Assembly (NCBI RefSeq): GCF_000467125.1
Contig: NZ_BATJ01000007.1
Coordinates: 1 to 64,000 of the forward strand
Direction: 5' to 3'
Source of the DNA: Vibrio proteolyticus NBRC 13287
Lineage (GTDB): Bacteria > Pseudomonadota > Gammaproteobacteria > Enterobacterales > Vibrionaceae
Length of the DNA: 64,000 bases
The notes under the pieces were generated by a model. It had not been told where the DNA came from and made no database searches. It saw only the letters and a program-made list of their open reading frames with translations. How positions within the stretch are numbered: position 1 is the first letter of the stretch; each line of letters begins with the position of its first letter. Shown here piece after piece: positions 8,938 through 17,910 of this stretch. A program made the position numbers and the translations under genes.

Positions 8938-9924
8938 ATGTACCAACAACGGATTGTGATTGACGGATTGCAGTACTGCAATTGGGATCGAGAATACTTT
9001 CAAACGCTGAAGGCAAGCGGCATTACAGCTGTGCATGCCACGATTGTCTATCACGAAAATGCACGAGACACCCTCACTCGCTTTGCTGAATGGAATCTGC
9101 GCTTCGAGCAAAACGCAGACTTGATTATGCCAATTCACTCGATGGCGGATGTAGAGAAAGCAAAAGCAGAAGGCAAAGTCGGTGTCTTCTTTGGTGCGCA
9201 GAACTGTTCTCCCATTGACGATGAAATTGGCTTAATTGAGGTCATGCGCCGTCAGGGCTTGCTGATTATGCAATTGACGTACAACAACCAAAGTTTGTTG
9301 GCGACAGGGTGTTACGAGCAGAACGACTCTGGCGTAACACGATTTGGAAAGCAAGTCATCGAAGAGATGAATCGTGTTGGTATGATCATCGATATGTCAC
9401 ACAGCGCAGAGCGATCAACGTTGGAAGCAATTGACTTTTCGTCTCGTCCAATTTGCATCAGTCACGCTAACCCAACTTTTGCTCATGATGCACTGCGCAA
9501 CAAATCCAACACTGTCATTAAGGCTCTGACCGAGCGCGGTGGATTGATCGGCTTTAGCTTGTACCCATTCCATTTGCCGAATGGTAGCCAATGTACGCTA
9601 GAAGATTTCTGCCAGATGGTTGCAAAGACCGCAGACCTGTTTGGGGTAGAACACCTAGGTATTGGTAGTGATCTTTGTTTAAACCAACCACAACAAGTGC
9701 TTGAGTGGATGCGTAATGGCCGTTGGTCAAAAGCAATGGACTACGGCGAAGGGGACGCAAGCAATGCGGGTTGGCCTGATGCGCTGCCTTGGTTTAGCGG
9801 TAGCAAAGGAATGGAAAATATTTACAACGGCTTAAAGTGCCATGGATTCAGTGAATCCGAGGCAGGAAAAATCCTGGGTGAAAACTGGTTTAACTTTCTG
9901 AACGAAGGGTTAGACGCTAGCTAG
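8938..9924 (+). CDS. M19-family (membrane dipeptidase-like) metal hydrolase
   Basis: 328 residues from ATG 8938, preferred because AAGGAG ends just upstream at 8932; a GTG at 8932 overlaps that site. The fold signature of renal dipeptidase is clear: DMSH (His155), ISHAN (His176), ALRNKSN and GIGSDL (Asp245). The N-terminal metal-binding His-X-Asp of classical enzymes is replaced by DGLQYCNW (residues 9-16), and the bridging Glu segment reads FFGAQN (84-89). It is therefore a divergent subfamily that may bind one metal or act on a non-peptide substrate. From memory, similar proteins sit beside glycine betaine and choline catabolism genes in Pseudomonas, which fits the adjacent BCCT transporter. 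The actual reaction is unknown. Confidence 0.8.
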   Translation: MYQQRIVIDGLQYCNWDREYFQTLKASGITAVHATIVYHENARDTLTRFAEWNLRFEQNADLIMPIHSMADVEKAKAEGKVGVFFGAQNCSPIDDEIGLIEVMRRQGLLIMQLTYNNQSLLATGCYEQNDSGVTRFGKQVIEEMNRVGMIIDMSHSAERSTLEAIDFSSRPICISHANPTFAHDALRNKSNTVIKALTERGGLIGFSLYPFHLPNGSQCTLEDFCQMVAKTADLFGVEHLGIGSDLCLNQPQQVLEWMRNGRWSKAMDYGEGDASNAGWPDALPWFSGSKGMENIYNGLKCHGFSESEAGKILGENWFNFLNEGLDAS

Positions 9925-10040
9925 GTTGTGTAACCCAAGTAAACATGGAGTAGCCCGCTCAAAAAATAATAACAAGGCGGGTGTTAACGTCACTTTTTGC
10001 AGCCGTTATGGCCGCTGCAATTAACCTCTGGAGTCAGAGT

Positions 10041-11645
10041 ATGTCTGATTTAACCAATAGCATGAAAGCTTCTGCGATGAGTGTGTCATCGCAGAAGCAC
10101 CCAGCGCAACATTGCGACACACCAGGAACAGTAAATTCACCAGATAAGTTAGGGTTGAGCAATCCTGCGCTATGGTACAGCGGCGGCTTTATTGCTCTGT
10201 TTGTTGCCATCGCACTTTATGATGGTGAACTGCTTTCAACCCTCGTTAATACGGGTTTTGCATGGTCGGTGAAAGTCTTCGGTCCGTATTGGCAAATACT
10301 GCTTCTTCTCACTTTTCTTATTGGTCTTGGCTTGGCAGCAGGGCGAACAGGCAAGGTGATTTTAGGTGGAATAACGAAGCCTGAAATGGATGGTTTCCGT
10401 TGGATGGCCATCATCTTCTGTACGCTTTTAGCAGGCGGTGGCGTATTTTGGGCGGCGGCAGAGCCTATCGCGCATTACGTGAGTCCACCACCTTTGTATG
10501 GTCCGCAAGACAATCCTCAGCAAGCTGCTATTAACGCGTTGTCACAGTCGTTTATGCATTGGGGGTTCCTGGCATGGGCAATCGTTGGCAGCTTAACCTC
10601 TATCGTGGTGATGCACTTGCACTACGATAAAGGTTTGCCGCTAAAACCTCGTATTTTGCTTTATCCAGTATTGGGTGAGAGAGCGCTAAAAGGTCAAACG
10701 GGGGCATTGATTGATGCGTGCTGCATCATCGCGGTAGCAGCGGGGACAATTGGCCCAATTGGATTCTTAGGCTTGCAGGTTAGTTACGCGTTAAATGCGT
10801 TATTTGATGTTCCCGACGGCTTTACCACACAACTGATCATCATTCTGTTTGCGATTGTGCTGTATACCGTATCGGCTTTGAGTGGTCTAAATCGTGGTAT
10901 GCAAATGCTGAGTCGGTACAACGTGATCTTAGCAATGGCATTGATGGTCTACATTCTGCTGTTTGGTCCAACAGACTTTATATTCAATGGTTACATTCAA
11001 GGTGTTGGTACCATGCTAGATAACTTCATTCCAATGGCGACTTATCGTGGTGATGAAGGGTGGCTGAGCTGGTGGACGGTATTCTTCTGGGGCTGGTTTC
11101 TGGGATATGGACCGATGATGGCGATCTTTATTGCTCGTATCTCTCGTGGCCGCAGCATTCGCCAAATCATTTCTACCATCAGTATTGTTGCGCCACTGAC
11201 CACTTGTTTCTGGTTCACCATCGTTGGTGGGTCGGGCTTGGCGTTTGAAATTGCGAACCCAGGTAGTGTAAGTACGGCATTTGAAGGGTTTAACTTACCA
11301 GGCGCGTTGCTCGCTGTTACTCAACAATTACCAATGCCGATGCTGGTGTCAATCTTGTTCTTGATTTTGACTACCATCTTCATCGTAACTACGGGTGACT
11401 CGATGACGTACACCATCAGTGTGGTGATCAGTGGTGAGACGGAGCCAAATGCCATTATTCGTACCTTCTGGGGGGTGGCAATGGGCATCACGGCACTGAT
11501 TCTTATCTCGCTCGGCTCTGGTGGCGTTTCAGCCTTGCAGTCCTTCATCGTGATAACAGCGGTTCCAGTGTCGTTAATCTTGTTGCCATCACTTTGGAAT
11601 GCTCCGCAGATCGCCATCAAGATGGCTAAAGAGCAAGGGCTATAA
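10041..11645 (+). CDS. BCCT-family transporter (betaine/carnitine/choline type)
   Basis: 534 residues from ATG 10041, which has a CTGGAG ribosome site; a GTG at 9981 would add 20 residues. It has about 12 transmembrane helices, and the region around residues 340-360 (WWTVFFWGWFLGYGPMMAIF) matches the conserved tryptophan-rich BCCT helix 8. The GPIGFLGLQV segment is also typical. BCCT carriers import quaternary ammonium compounds or related zwitterions using sodium or proton gradients. The cytoplasmic tails are short, so it is more likely a nutrient importer than an osmosensing one. It lies in the middle of the LysR-linked set and probably supplies its substrate. Confidence 0.9.
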   Translation: MSDLTNSMKASAMSVSSQKHPAQHCDTPGTVNSPDKLGLSNPALWYSGGFIALFVAIALYDGELLSTLVNTGFAWSVKVFGPYWQILLLLTFLIGLGLAAGRTGKVILGGITKPEMDGFRWMAIIFCTLLAGGGVFWAAAEPIAHYVSPPPLYGPQDNPQQAAINALSQSFMHWGFLAWAIVGSLTSIVVMHLHYDKGLPLKPRILLYPVLGERALKGQTGALIDACCIIAVAAGTIGPIGFLGLQVSYALNALFDVPDGFTTQLIIILFAIVLYTVSALSGLNRGMQMLSRYNVILAMALMVYILLFGPTDFIFNGYIQGVGTMLDNFIPMATYRGDEGWLSWWTVFFWGWFLGYGPMMAIFIARISRGRSIRQIISTISIVAPLTTCFWFTIVGGSGLAFEIANPGSVSTAFEGFNLPGALLAVTQQLPMPMLVSILFLILTTIFIVTTGDSMTYTISVVISGETEPNAIIRTFWGVAMGITALILISLGSGGVSALQSFIVITAVPVSLILLPSLWNAPQIAIKMAKEQGL

Positions 11646-11694
11646 ATTCTTAAAAATCACATTCAATAACGTGGAGCTTGTGCGGGTGTCTCCT

Positions 11695-11710
11695 CTTGTA
11701 CCGGTACAAG
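11695..11710. repeat. Perfect 16-base palindrome between transporter gene and unknown gene
   Basis: CTTGTACCGGTACAAG is self-complementary over all 16 bases. It lies in the 102-base gap between the BCCT gene (end 11645) and the gene starting at 11748. There is no following T-run, so it is not a terminator. It could be an operator for a dimeric regulator. Confidence 0.6.
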
Positions 11711-11747
11711 TCTAGATTCTTACAATAAAAAATAGGTGGTGAGCAAA

Positions 11748-13487
11748 ATGGATGCACATCGTTCTACTTACACTGAAGTAAAACTTCGCAATGCCGATAT
11801 TGTGATGGCACCAGACAGGCTAGGCGCTATGCACCAGAACCGAATCAGCTTTGTCCGAAGCTTGATTCGAAAAATGGCGAGTCAAGAGTGGCAAGTGAGC
11901 AAACATGAGTGGCAATTGTGCCCACGTGGATTTGGTCATGTGATCTACAAATTGGTGACTCCAACACACGTTTACCATTTGGTGGTGTTTTGTGACGAAA
12001 TTGCCGATGAAGAGCGTAATGACCGAGTCATTGCCGAAAAATGGGACGTGACTTTTGCCCTCGTGAAGGGCGAAGTCAATGTCGAGCTTCTAGAGCAACT
12101 CAGAGACAATGTACCATTGCAAGAGGCCGGACGTAACCCGAACAACGTGTTGGTTCTCGCACGTGCGAATAAGAGTGTTCGTGTATTTGAACACATTGTT
12201 CGCGCGTTATCAAAAGGAGAACAACCAGAACCTAAAGAGCTCGCAGACGTCGGCTACATCCTACGAACCACCGCGGTTTATGGTAATGGCAAGTTTGGTA
12301 TTGCCGACTTCAAATTGCTGGAGAACAACCCAGACTTTAGTCAGTCTTTCAGTGCGCAAATGTGTGCGGTTTACATGCTCAGAGAGTTCAGCCTTGACTG
12401 GGTGCATTACCTGGCTTATCAACAGGGCGGAGGCAACGCCATTACGCTTCATAAAGGCTTGCAGCGCTATCTTGGTGTGGGCAACGCGACAGGTTTAGGC
12501 ATGGCGCCATATTTGATCAACCACCCATGTGTTGTCGATCAATGGATGACATCACGAGAGCGTGCCATTGCGAACGTACTGGCACAGCCATGTGACGCCG
12601 TAGCGTTAGAGATGCCTCTGCAAACGTTACTCTCAAAAGCACAGCGCCACCTAGAACAAGTGGTTACGATCAACACACATCAAGATAAACTTAACCATCA
12701 GGCGAAAGAGGACATCAAAACGTTACAAGTCAATTTGAATGCGTTGATGGTCGCGCATTCAAATTGGGCGAGTTTAATTGAGCAAACCTCCACAATAAGT
12801 TTGGAGGCCCAAGAAATCCTAATATCATGTTTGATTGAACTCTACCCAGCTTTGGTTGATGAATTTGAAAACCAAATGAACACTGACGAGTCACTTTCGA
12901 TCCCCGGGGGAAAAAGTGTTCAGGATGTTCTGCAAGTGCTAGAACACCGATATCGCTGGTCGATTGACGCCGATTACTCGCTACCGGAGAACAACTATTG
13001 GTTTTGGTACCGCTCGCAAGACAAAGAAGAGCCAAGACTCGGTGTTCGTGGAGAAGAGATTGGAGAAGAGCGAGAACTGCCACTCGATATTGGTCGACAA
13101 GTAAACCGTCTTTACCGCACGCTACAAAAATGCCAATCAGAAACGTCATTAGCGGAGTTCTTGCTGAAAAAGCCTCAATACCGTGCGATTACGCGTCGGG
13201 TGTGGACGCTTGGCAATCGTGCCATGGGTGATATCCAAATGAACGTACTCCGTAAAGATGCGTTACCAATGCATTTGCTTCGCTGTAAGTTGGCCATTTT
13301 CGGCGCGACAAAGTTTGACCCGCGCTCAGACCGCTGGGTCCGTGTGACCTTTTTCCAAGGCGCCCCGTTACTCGATGAAATTCACGACCCGAATTACACC
13401 GATACATGGATTTTCCCAATCATGCCAGAACGAGGGGATATCGAGCGAAGCAACAATCAAAGAATCGATGGAGGTGTTGCATTATGA
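11748..13487 (+). CDS. Conserved-looking protein of unknown function in the BCCT/RidA/ALDH set
   Basis: 579 residues from ATG 11748 (GGTGGTGAG just upstream; the in-frame GTG at 11736 is less likely). No family is recognised. It appears soluble: no signal peptide and no membrane helix. There are two apparent parts: an N-terminal region of about 260 residues with basic, aromatic blocks (WQLCPRGFGHVIYKL, TPTHVYHLVVF, GGGNAITLHKGLQRYLG), and a region from about 300 with a coiled-coil-like helix followed by a C-terminal WVRVTFFQGAPLLDE strand. Its stop overlaps the start of the next gene (ATGA), so the two products are probably made in fixed ratio and may interact. An enzyme acting on the imported compound is possible but unproven. 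Confidence 0.7.
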   Translation: MDAHRSTYTEVKLRNADIVMAPDRLGAMHQNRISFVRSLIRKMASQEWQVSKHEWQLCPRGFGHVIYKLVTPTHVYHLVVFCDEIADEERNDRVIAEKWDVTFALVKGEVNVELLEQLRDNVPLQEAGRNPNNVLVLARANKSVRVFEHIVRALSKGEQPEPKELADVGYILRTTAVYGNGKFGIADFKLLENNPDFSQSFSAQMCAVYMLREFSLDWVHYLAYQQGGGNAITLHKGLQRYLGVGNATGLGMAPYLINHPCVVDQWMTSRERAIANVLAQPCDAVALEMPLQTLLSKAQRHLEQVVTINTHQDKLNHQAKEDIKTLQVNLNALMVAHSNWASLIEQTSTISLEAQEILISCLIELYPALVDEFENQMNTDESLSIPGGKSVQDVLQVLEHRYRWSIDADYSLPENNYWFWYRSQDKEEPRLGVRGEEIGEERELPLDIGRQVNRLYRTLQKCQSETSLAEFLLKKPQYRAITRRVWTLGNRAMGDIQMNVLRKDALPMHLLRCKLAIFGATKFDPRSDRWVRVTFFQGAPLLDEIHDPNYTDTWIFPIMPERGDIERSNNQRIDGGVAL

Positions 13488-14239
13488 TTGTCTCTCACAA
13501 TGAGCTGGTTGCTGCGGTAAACAGAGCGTTCCTTGGTATGCGCCGCCACTGTGGCGAAGCGGATTTAATCGCCAACATGGTAGCGGATCTGCAGATGGTG
13601 GGATTAGGTGGTGTCAGGCATTTTAATAATGCCAGTACGTTTCTCAATCTGGATTCAGACTGCGCTGTCTCTATCAACAAGCACACAGAGTCGAGCATTG
13701 ATGTTTCGCTAAACAACAGCAGCGTAGCGTGCCATCTGCCTGTGGTATTAGATTTTGCACTGGAGAAAATGATCAACAACAAATCCGCAACAATTATACT
13801 TCGCCAATGCCACAACCGCTGGCTGGCTTACAGCGAACTGGTAAAACTCTCCTCGAAGGGGATTGCATGCCGCGCTCAATGGGTGAATGGTTCCAGCCCA
13901 AAGCGAACCTTGTATGTATTGAACCGAGGACACGTTGCTCCAGAAGTGTTTTTCTCCGAACAGGTGAATGAGGATCATGGCGCTGATTCTCACAGCATGA
14001 TCATAGAGCTGTCGGTGTATGATTTCGACATCGAGGTAAGCTCACAGGGATACTCCACTCATATCGAAGGGGAAGAGCTCAATCTCGTGCAAGCCGAGTC
14101 TTGGGAAAAAGGCATATTTGTCGACGATGCCGAATGGGAAGTATTGAAACAAACGGCGACGGTTTTTCTGGTTGAAAACAGCGAACGCTCAATTCAAGGC
14201 GCTGGGGAACAACAGACGTATAACCTGATGGCTAATTGA
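13484..14239 (+). CDS. DUF3726-like protein of unknown function
   Basis: 251 residues from ATG 13484, whose ATGA overlaps the stop of the preceding gene. GATGGAGGTG just upstream acts as ribosome site. The N-terminus (VSHNELVAAVNRAFLGMRR followed by GEADLIANMV and VGLGG) follows the pattern I recall for DUF3726: VS-NE, an Arg-rich helix, then G-AE. No catalytic motif is obvious and there are no membrane helices. Translational coupling to the 579-residue unknown suggests a two-subunit complex. It is the last gene of the LysR-linked set; no strong terminator follows on the plus strand. Confidence 0.65.
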   Translation: MIVSHNELVAAVNRAFLGMRRHCGEADLIANMVADLQMVGLGGVRHFNNASTFLNLDSDCAVSINKHTESSIDVSLNNSSVACHLPVVLDFALEKMINNKSATIILRQCHNRWLAYSELVKLSSKGIACRAQWVNGSSPKRTLYVLNRGHVAPEVFFSEQVNEDHGADSHSMIIELSVYDFDIEVSSQGYSTHIEGEELNLVQAESWEKGIFVDDAEWEVLKQTATVFLVENSERSIQGAGEQQTYNLMAN

Positions 14240-14310
14240 GCCACGAAGATGGTACCGTGACACAAAGTGGGCGAATAGCAGGTTTGTGGTCATAAGCTGC
14301 TTGGAAGAGA

Positions 14311-14332
14311 AACGCCAGCGAGTGCCGGCGTT
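14311..14332 (-). terminator. Terminator of the DEAD-box helicase gene
   Basis: Read on the minus strand, AACGCCGGC, loop ACTC, GCTGGCGTT forms a 9-bp stem (one G-T pair) followed by TCTCTT. It lies 12 bases beyond the second in-frame stop (14345-14347) but about 75 bases beyond the first (14408-14410). Confidence 0.65.
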
Positions 14333-14407
14333 ATCGAAAGATCCTTACTGCTCTGAACGGCGTGATGGGCCTTTTCTTCGGCGAGGTGGACGAGAGGGCA
14401 TATCTGC

Positions 14408-15613
14408 TTACTCGCTGTTCTTATTCGTCGATTGGCGCTTGCTTTTAGGCACGTAGTTAAGGATTGAGATTGGCACTTCTTTGCGCGGTTTAAATCCTTC
14501 AATCTCGCGTCGCTCGATCAAATGACCCAGACGACTTTCGATCATGCACAGGTTTTTGAAGTTGTCTTTTGATACAAAAGACACCGCTTCCCCTTGCGCG
14601 TTTGCGCGCCCGGTACGACCGATACGGTGAACGTATTCATCAGCAGGGTAAGGTAGATCGTAGTTGACAACTCGCGGCAGATCTTCAATGTCGATACCAC
14701 GTGCGGCAACACCGGTCGCGACGAGAAACTTCACCTTACCTTGTTTAAAATCGGCCAGTACTTGTTCGCGAATGGCCTGGCTACGGCCACTGTGGAAAGC
14801 CTCAGCTTCAATGCCTCGTTTCTCAAGTTGAGACACCAATTTCGCAGCACCGTGTTTGGTTTCGATAAAAATCAGAGTCTGCTGCCAGTTAAAGTGTGTG
14901 ATCATGTGTGCCAGTAAGCTGGACTTCATGTCTTTATCCACAGTAACCAGCCATTGCTCGATATTCGATTTGGAGGCGCTGTGCTTCGCGATCGTAATTT
15001 CTTCCGGATGGGTAATGGCGGATTTCGCCAGATCGCGTACAGGGTTTGACAAGGTCGCTGAAAACAGCAGATTTTGCACATCTTCAGGCAGGCGAGCGAT
15101 AATTTTATTGATGTCTTCGATGAAGCCCATGTCTAACATGCGGTCGGCTTCGTCCAGCACCAGCACTTCAACTTCATCAAAGTGGACCGCTCGTTGACCG
15201 TACAGATCGATCAATCGGCCTGGTGTTGACACCAGAATATCCACACCGTCGATCAGGCGTTGCTTTTGCACCTTATCATCAACGCCACCGAACATCGCCA
15301 TCGACGTGAGGTTAAGGTACTTCGCATACTGTTTGATGTTGTTATCAACTTGGATCGCGAGTTCCCGTGTCGGTGCCAGAATCAGTGCCCGAATGCGTTT
15401 TTTACGTTGGGTTTCAGCTTCGCTGAGTCGATCCAGAATAGGCAAAACAAAACTGGCGGTTTTACCGGTACCGGTTTGAGCGGCGGCGATCAGGTTTTTA
15501 CCGGATAAGACAATCGGAATAGCTTTCTGTTGGATTGCCGTCGGCTGTTCGTAACCAAGGTCAGTGACCGCGTTTACCAGTGTTTGTTTAAGGCCAAGTT
15601 TTGAAAATGACAT
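14408..15613 (-). CDS. ATP-dependent RNA helicase, DEAD-box (RhlE-like)
   Basis: 401 residues. All helicase motifs are present: Q motif (GYEQPTAIQ), motif I AAQTGTGKT, Ia PTRELAIQ, Ib TPGRL, II DEAD, III SAT, IV LIFIETK, V ATGVAARGIDI and VI HRIGRTGR. It would unwind structured RNA in ribosome assembly or mRNA decay. The protein ends TNKNSE at a TAA (14408-14410). In the same frame the sequence then continues as ADMPSRPPRRRKGPSRRSEQ to a second stop at 14345-14347. That basic, Arg/Pro-rich stretch looks like the normal C-terminal RNA-binding tail of such helicases, so the first stop may be a recent nonsense change, a readthrough site or a sequencing error. Confidence 0.92.
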   Translation of the reverse strand: MSFSKLGLKQTLVNAVTDLGYEQPTAIQQKAIPIVLSGKNLIAAAQTGTGKTASFVLPILDRLSEAETQRKKRIRALILAPTRELAIQVDNNIKQYAKYLNLTSMAMFGGVDDKVQKQRLIDGVDILVSTPGRLIDLYGQRAVHFDEVEVLVLDEADRMLDMGFIEDINKIIARLPEDVQNLLFSATLSNPVRDLAKSAITHPEEITIAKHSASKSNIEQWLVTVDKDMKSSLLAHMITHFNWQQTLIFIETKHGAAKLVSQLEKRGIEAEAFHSGRSQAIREQVLADFKQGKVKFLVATGVAARGIDIEDLPRVVNYDLPYPADEYVHRIGRTGRANAQGEAVSFVSKDNFKNLCMIESRLGHLIERREIEGFKPRKEVPISILNYVPKSKRQSTNKNSE

Positions 15614-15704
15614 GGGAATCCCGGATTTGACGAGTAACGATCAGGATCAGTTGGATAAAAGTACTGAACCCGGTTAAGGGCGCGTATTCTAACACGCTGA
15701 CTCT

Positions 15705-17750
15705 TTATGCCAATTGAAACTTCAGCAGGAATGTCATGCCGCCTGCCGGATTGAGTGCTGCGGAAATCTCACCGCCTAAATCACGCATGTTGTTGGCCGA
15801 AATGGACAAGCCAAGTCCGAGGCCTTCGCCCATCTTTTTGGTGGTGCTAAATGGTTCAAATATCGTCGCCAACTGTGAGGGCTCAACCCCACAACCGTTG
15901 TCTGTGATCTGTACTTCAAGTGTGGTGTTGGTCTCGCTGACTGAAACCGTCAGCTGAGGAGAAGGGGACACAGCCATGGCATCAATGGCATTCGATATCA
16001 AATTTCCCAATACCTGACGCAGGCGTTGCTCTTCCCCCAGCACATCAGGAACCTCGGCCGGTACGCGGATTCGTACATCAATGTTTTCGAGTCTCTGCTG
16101 ATAGATGCGCAGCACTTCCTGAAGTGCCTCGCTAAAGGAGATAGCTGACAGCCGTTCTGGCTTGTTGTAAGCGAACGTTTTGAGTTGTCGGGTCATGTTT
16201 GCCATCCGGTCAATCAGCTTATCCATCAAACGGTTATTGGCTTCAATCATTTTTTTATCGCCGCGTTCCATCAACAGTGTGTTGGTGGTCATCAAGGTTC
16301 TTAATCCTGTAAGCGGCTGGTTCAGTTCGTGAGTGACGGCACTGGACATGCGCCCAAGCGCGGCCATTTTACTCGCCTCGATCAGCTGCGACTGCGCCTG
16401 TTTCAGAGCCTCAGTCCGTTCTTCCACCCGCAAGGAAAGCAGGTCATTGGCTTCTCGCAGTGCTTGTTCCGCCTTTTTCCGCTTGCTGATGTCCGAGACC
16501 GTGGCGAGGTAATGTTGTTGGCCGTGAAGTGGAAAACTGGTGAGGGAAAATAAAACAGGGAACAAGGTTCCGTCACTTCTTCGGGCGAGCGTTTCAACAC
16601 CACTGATCTCCGCCAGCTCGCGGTGTTTATTCAAATCACGCAGTAAATTCAGCGTGGTGGAGCTGTCATTACCCGTATCGAATAACTCCCATGAATTCAG
16701 GGCGCGGATCATGTTGTCTGACAAGACAAACAGGCGCTTGGCCATCGGGTTGATGTCAATGATCTGGCCTTCGCCGTTAAGCAATAACAGACCAACTTGG
16801 GTCTTGTTGATCATCTGATTTAATCTTTGTTCTGATTCGGTGATCAGTTCCTGAATTCGTTGTTGGCTGATTTCTTTTTGCCGGCGTTGGAAGCGGATCA
16901 CACCAAGCAGGAAAAACACCAGCATAGCGGTAGACACAATCCAGCCCACCGCCGCCGAAAGTTGATTAATGGGAGCGGTGGGAGAGAGGTAACTCAGTTG
17001 CCATTTGAGATCATCAAGACGTACGGTTTGTGCAAAGTAGGCCTTACCATCCAATACCCAGCGGGTCACTTTGCTACCCTGATACAAGCGATCTTGTTGA
17101 ATTTCGACCTGATTTAGTGGTTCATTGAGCCAGTCTGCGGTGTAGGTATTGCTGCTGGACAAGAAAAAGCGATTGAGATGGTTTTGCAGCAAGATGATGT
17201 CCTGGCTGGTTAACCACTGTTCGGTCAGCAGCCGCAAATCGAGTTGAACCACGACAATGCCTGCGATGGTCAGGTTGTCAAAAACCGGTGCTGCCAGATA
17301 GTAAAACGGGCTGGCTCCCCGGGTTTTGCTCACCAAAGACGTGCCTTCCCCCTGAGTTTGGATTTGTTCGACAATTGCACGGCGATCGGACAAGCTAATG
17401 TGCTCGCCGTCTAGGCTTGCCGAAAGAATGTTTCCCTGATCGGACAATATGTACCAGCCTTTAGTGTTGGCGGCTTTATCCAGTTGAATCAATTCTTGTT
17501 TGAGATCACTGGCATTGGCTCCCGTCCCACTAACCAGTGCGAGGGTATCGGCATTGTTGGTCACCAGATAAGGCAGGTGATAGAAGCGTCGCAGAGCACG
17601 GCGTATGTCACCGATGTAATTGAGCAGATTTTGCTGTGAATCGTATTGTGCCTGTTGTGTCAGCCATTGACGCGCAATCTCTTTACTGCCCCAGTGAGCC
17701 AGCCAGACAAAGATGGCGGCGACGAGAATCCACATCCATTTGCGTTGCAT
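15705..17750 (-). CDS. Sensor histidine kinase, DctB-like
   Basis: 681 residues from ATG 17750; an in-frame TTG at 17768 is possible. The order is: an inner-membrane helix (about residues 6-22), a periplasmic double-PDC-like sensor domain to about 265, a second helix (about 270-290), a PAS domain (about 320-430), a coiled coil, the phosphoacceptor helix with His474 in VTHELNQPL, and an ATPase domain with NAIDAM (N box), DNGCGV (G1) and GLGLGLS (G2). This is the architecture of DctB-type kinases that sense organic acids. It is divergent from its presumed partner regulator at 17911 and probably senses the TRAP transporter's substrate. Confidence 0.88.
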   Translation of the reverse strand: MQRKWMWILVAAIFVWLAHWGSKEIARQWLTQQAQYDSQQNLLNYIGDIRRALRRFYHLPYLVTNNADTLALVSGTGANASDLKQELIQLDKAANTKGWYILSDQGNILSASLDGEHISLSDRRAIVEQIQTQGEGTSLVSKTRGASPFYYLAAPVFDNLTIAGIVVVQLDLRLLTEQWLTSQDIILLQNHLNRFFLSSSNTYTADWLNEPLNQVEIQQDRLYQGSKVTRWVLDGKAYFAQTVRLDDLKWQLSYLSPTAPINQLSAAVGWIVSTAMLVFFLLGVIRFQRRQKEISQQRIQELITESEQRLNQMINKTQVGLLLLNGEGQIIDINPMAKRLFVLSDNMIRALNSWELFDTGNDSSTTLNLLRDLNKHRELAEISGVETLARRSDGTLFPVLFSLTSFPLHGQQHYLATVSDISKRKKAEQALREANDLLSLRVEERTEALKQAQSQLIEASKMAALGRMSSAVTHELNQPLTGLRTLMTTNTLLMERGDKKMIEANNRLMDKLIDRMANMTRQLKTFAYNKPERLSAISFSEALQEVLRIYQQRLENIDVRIRVPAEVPDVLGEEQRLRQVLGNLISNAIDAMAVSPSPQLTVSVSETNTTLEVQITDNGCGVEPSQLATIFEPFSTTKKMGEGLGLGLSISANNMRDLGGEISAALNPAGGMTFLLKFQLA

Positions 17751-17910
17751 TATCGTTTTCCACCCCAATCAAGATTCGTACCCAGATTGCTTGCTTTGTT
17801 ATTGATATTAAACCTTACTAAGTAAGAAGTGGGATCCAGCTCCTTTTCTAAAAGCGAGCTTTTGCCTACCGTACAGCAATAAATCGCATCGTAATAAGTG
17901 GTAGCAGTAG

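Noticed and set aside
14290..14502. Minus-strand 70-codon open frame overlapping the helicase 3' end
   Set aside because: It is in a different frame from the helicase, has biased composition and includes the terminator region; the in-frame helicase tail is the better explanation of the region.
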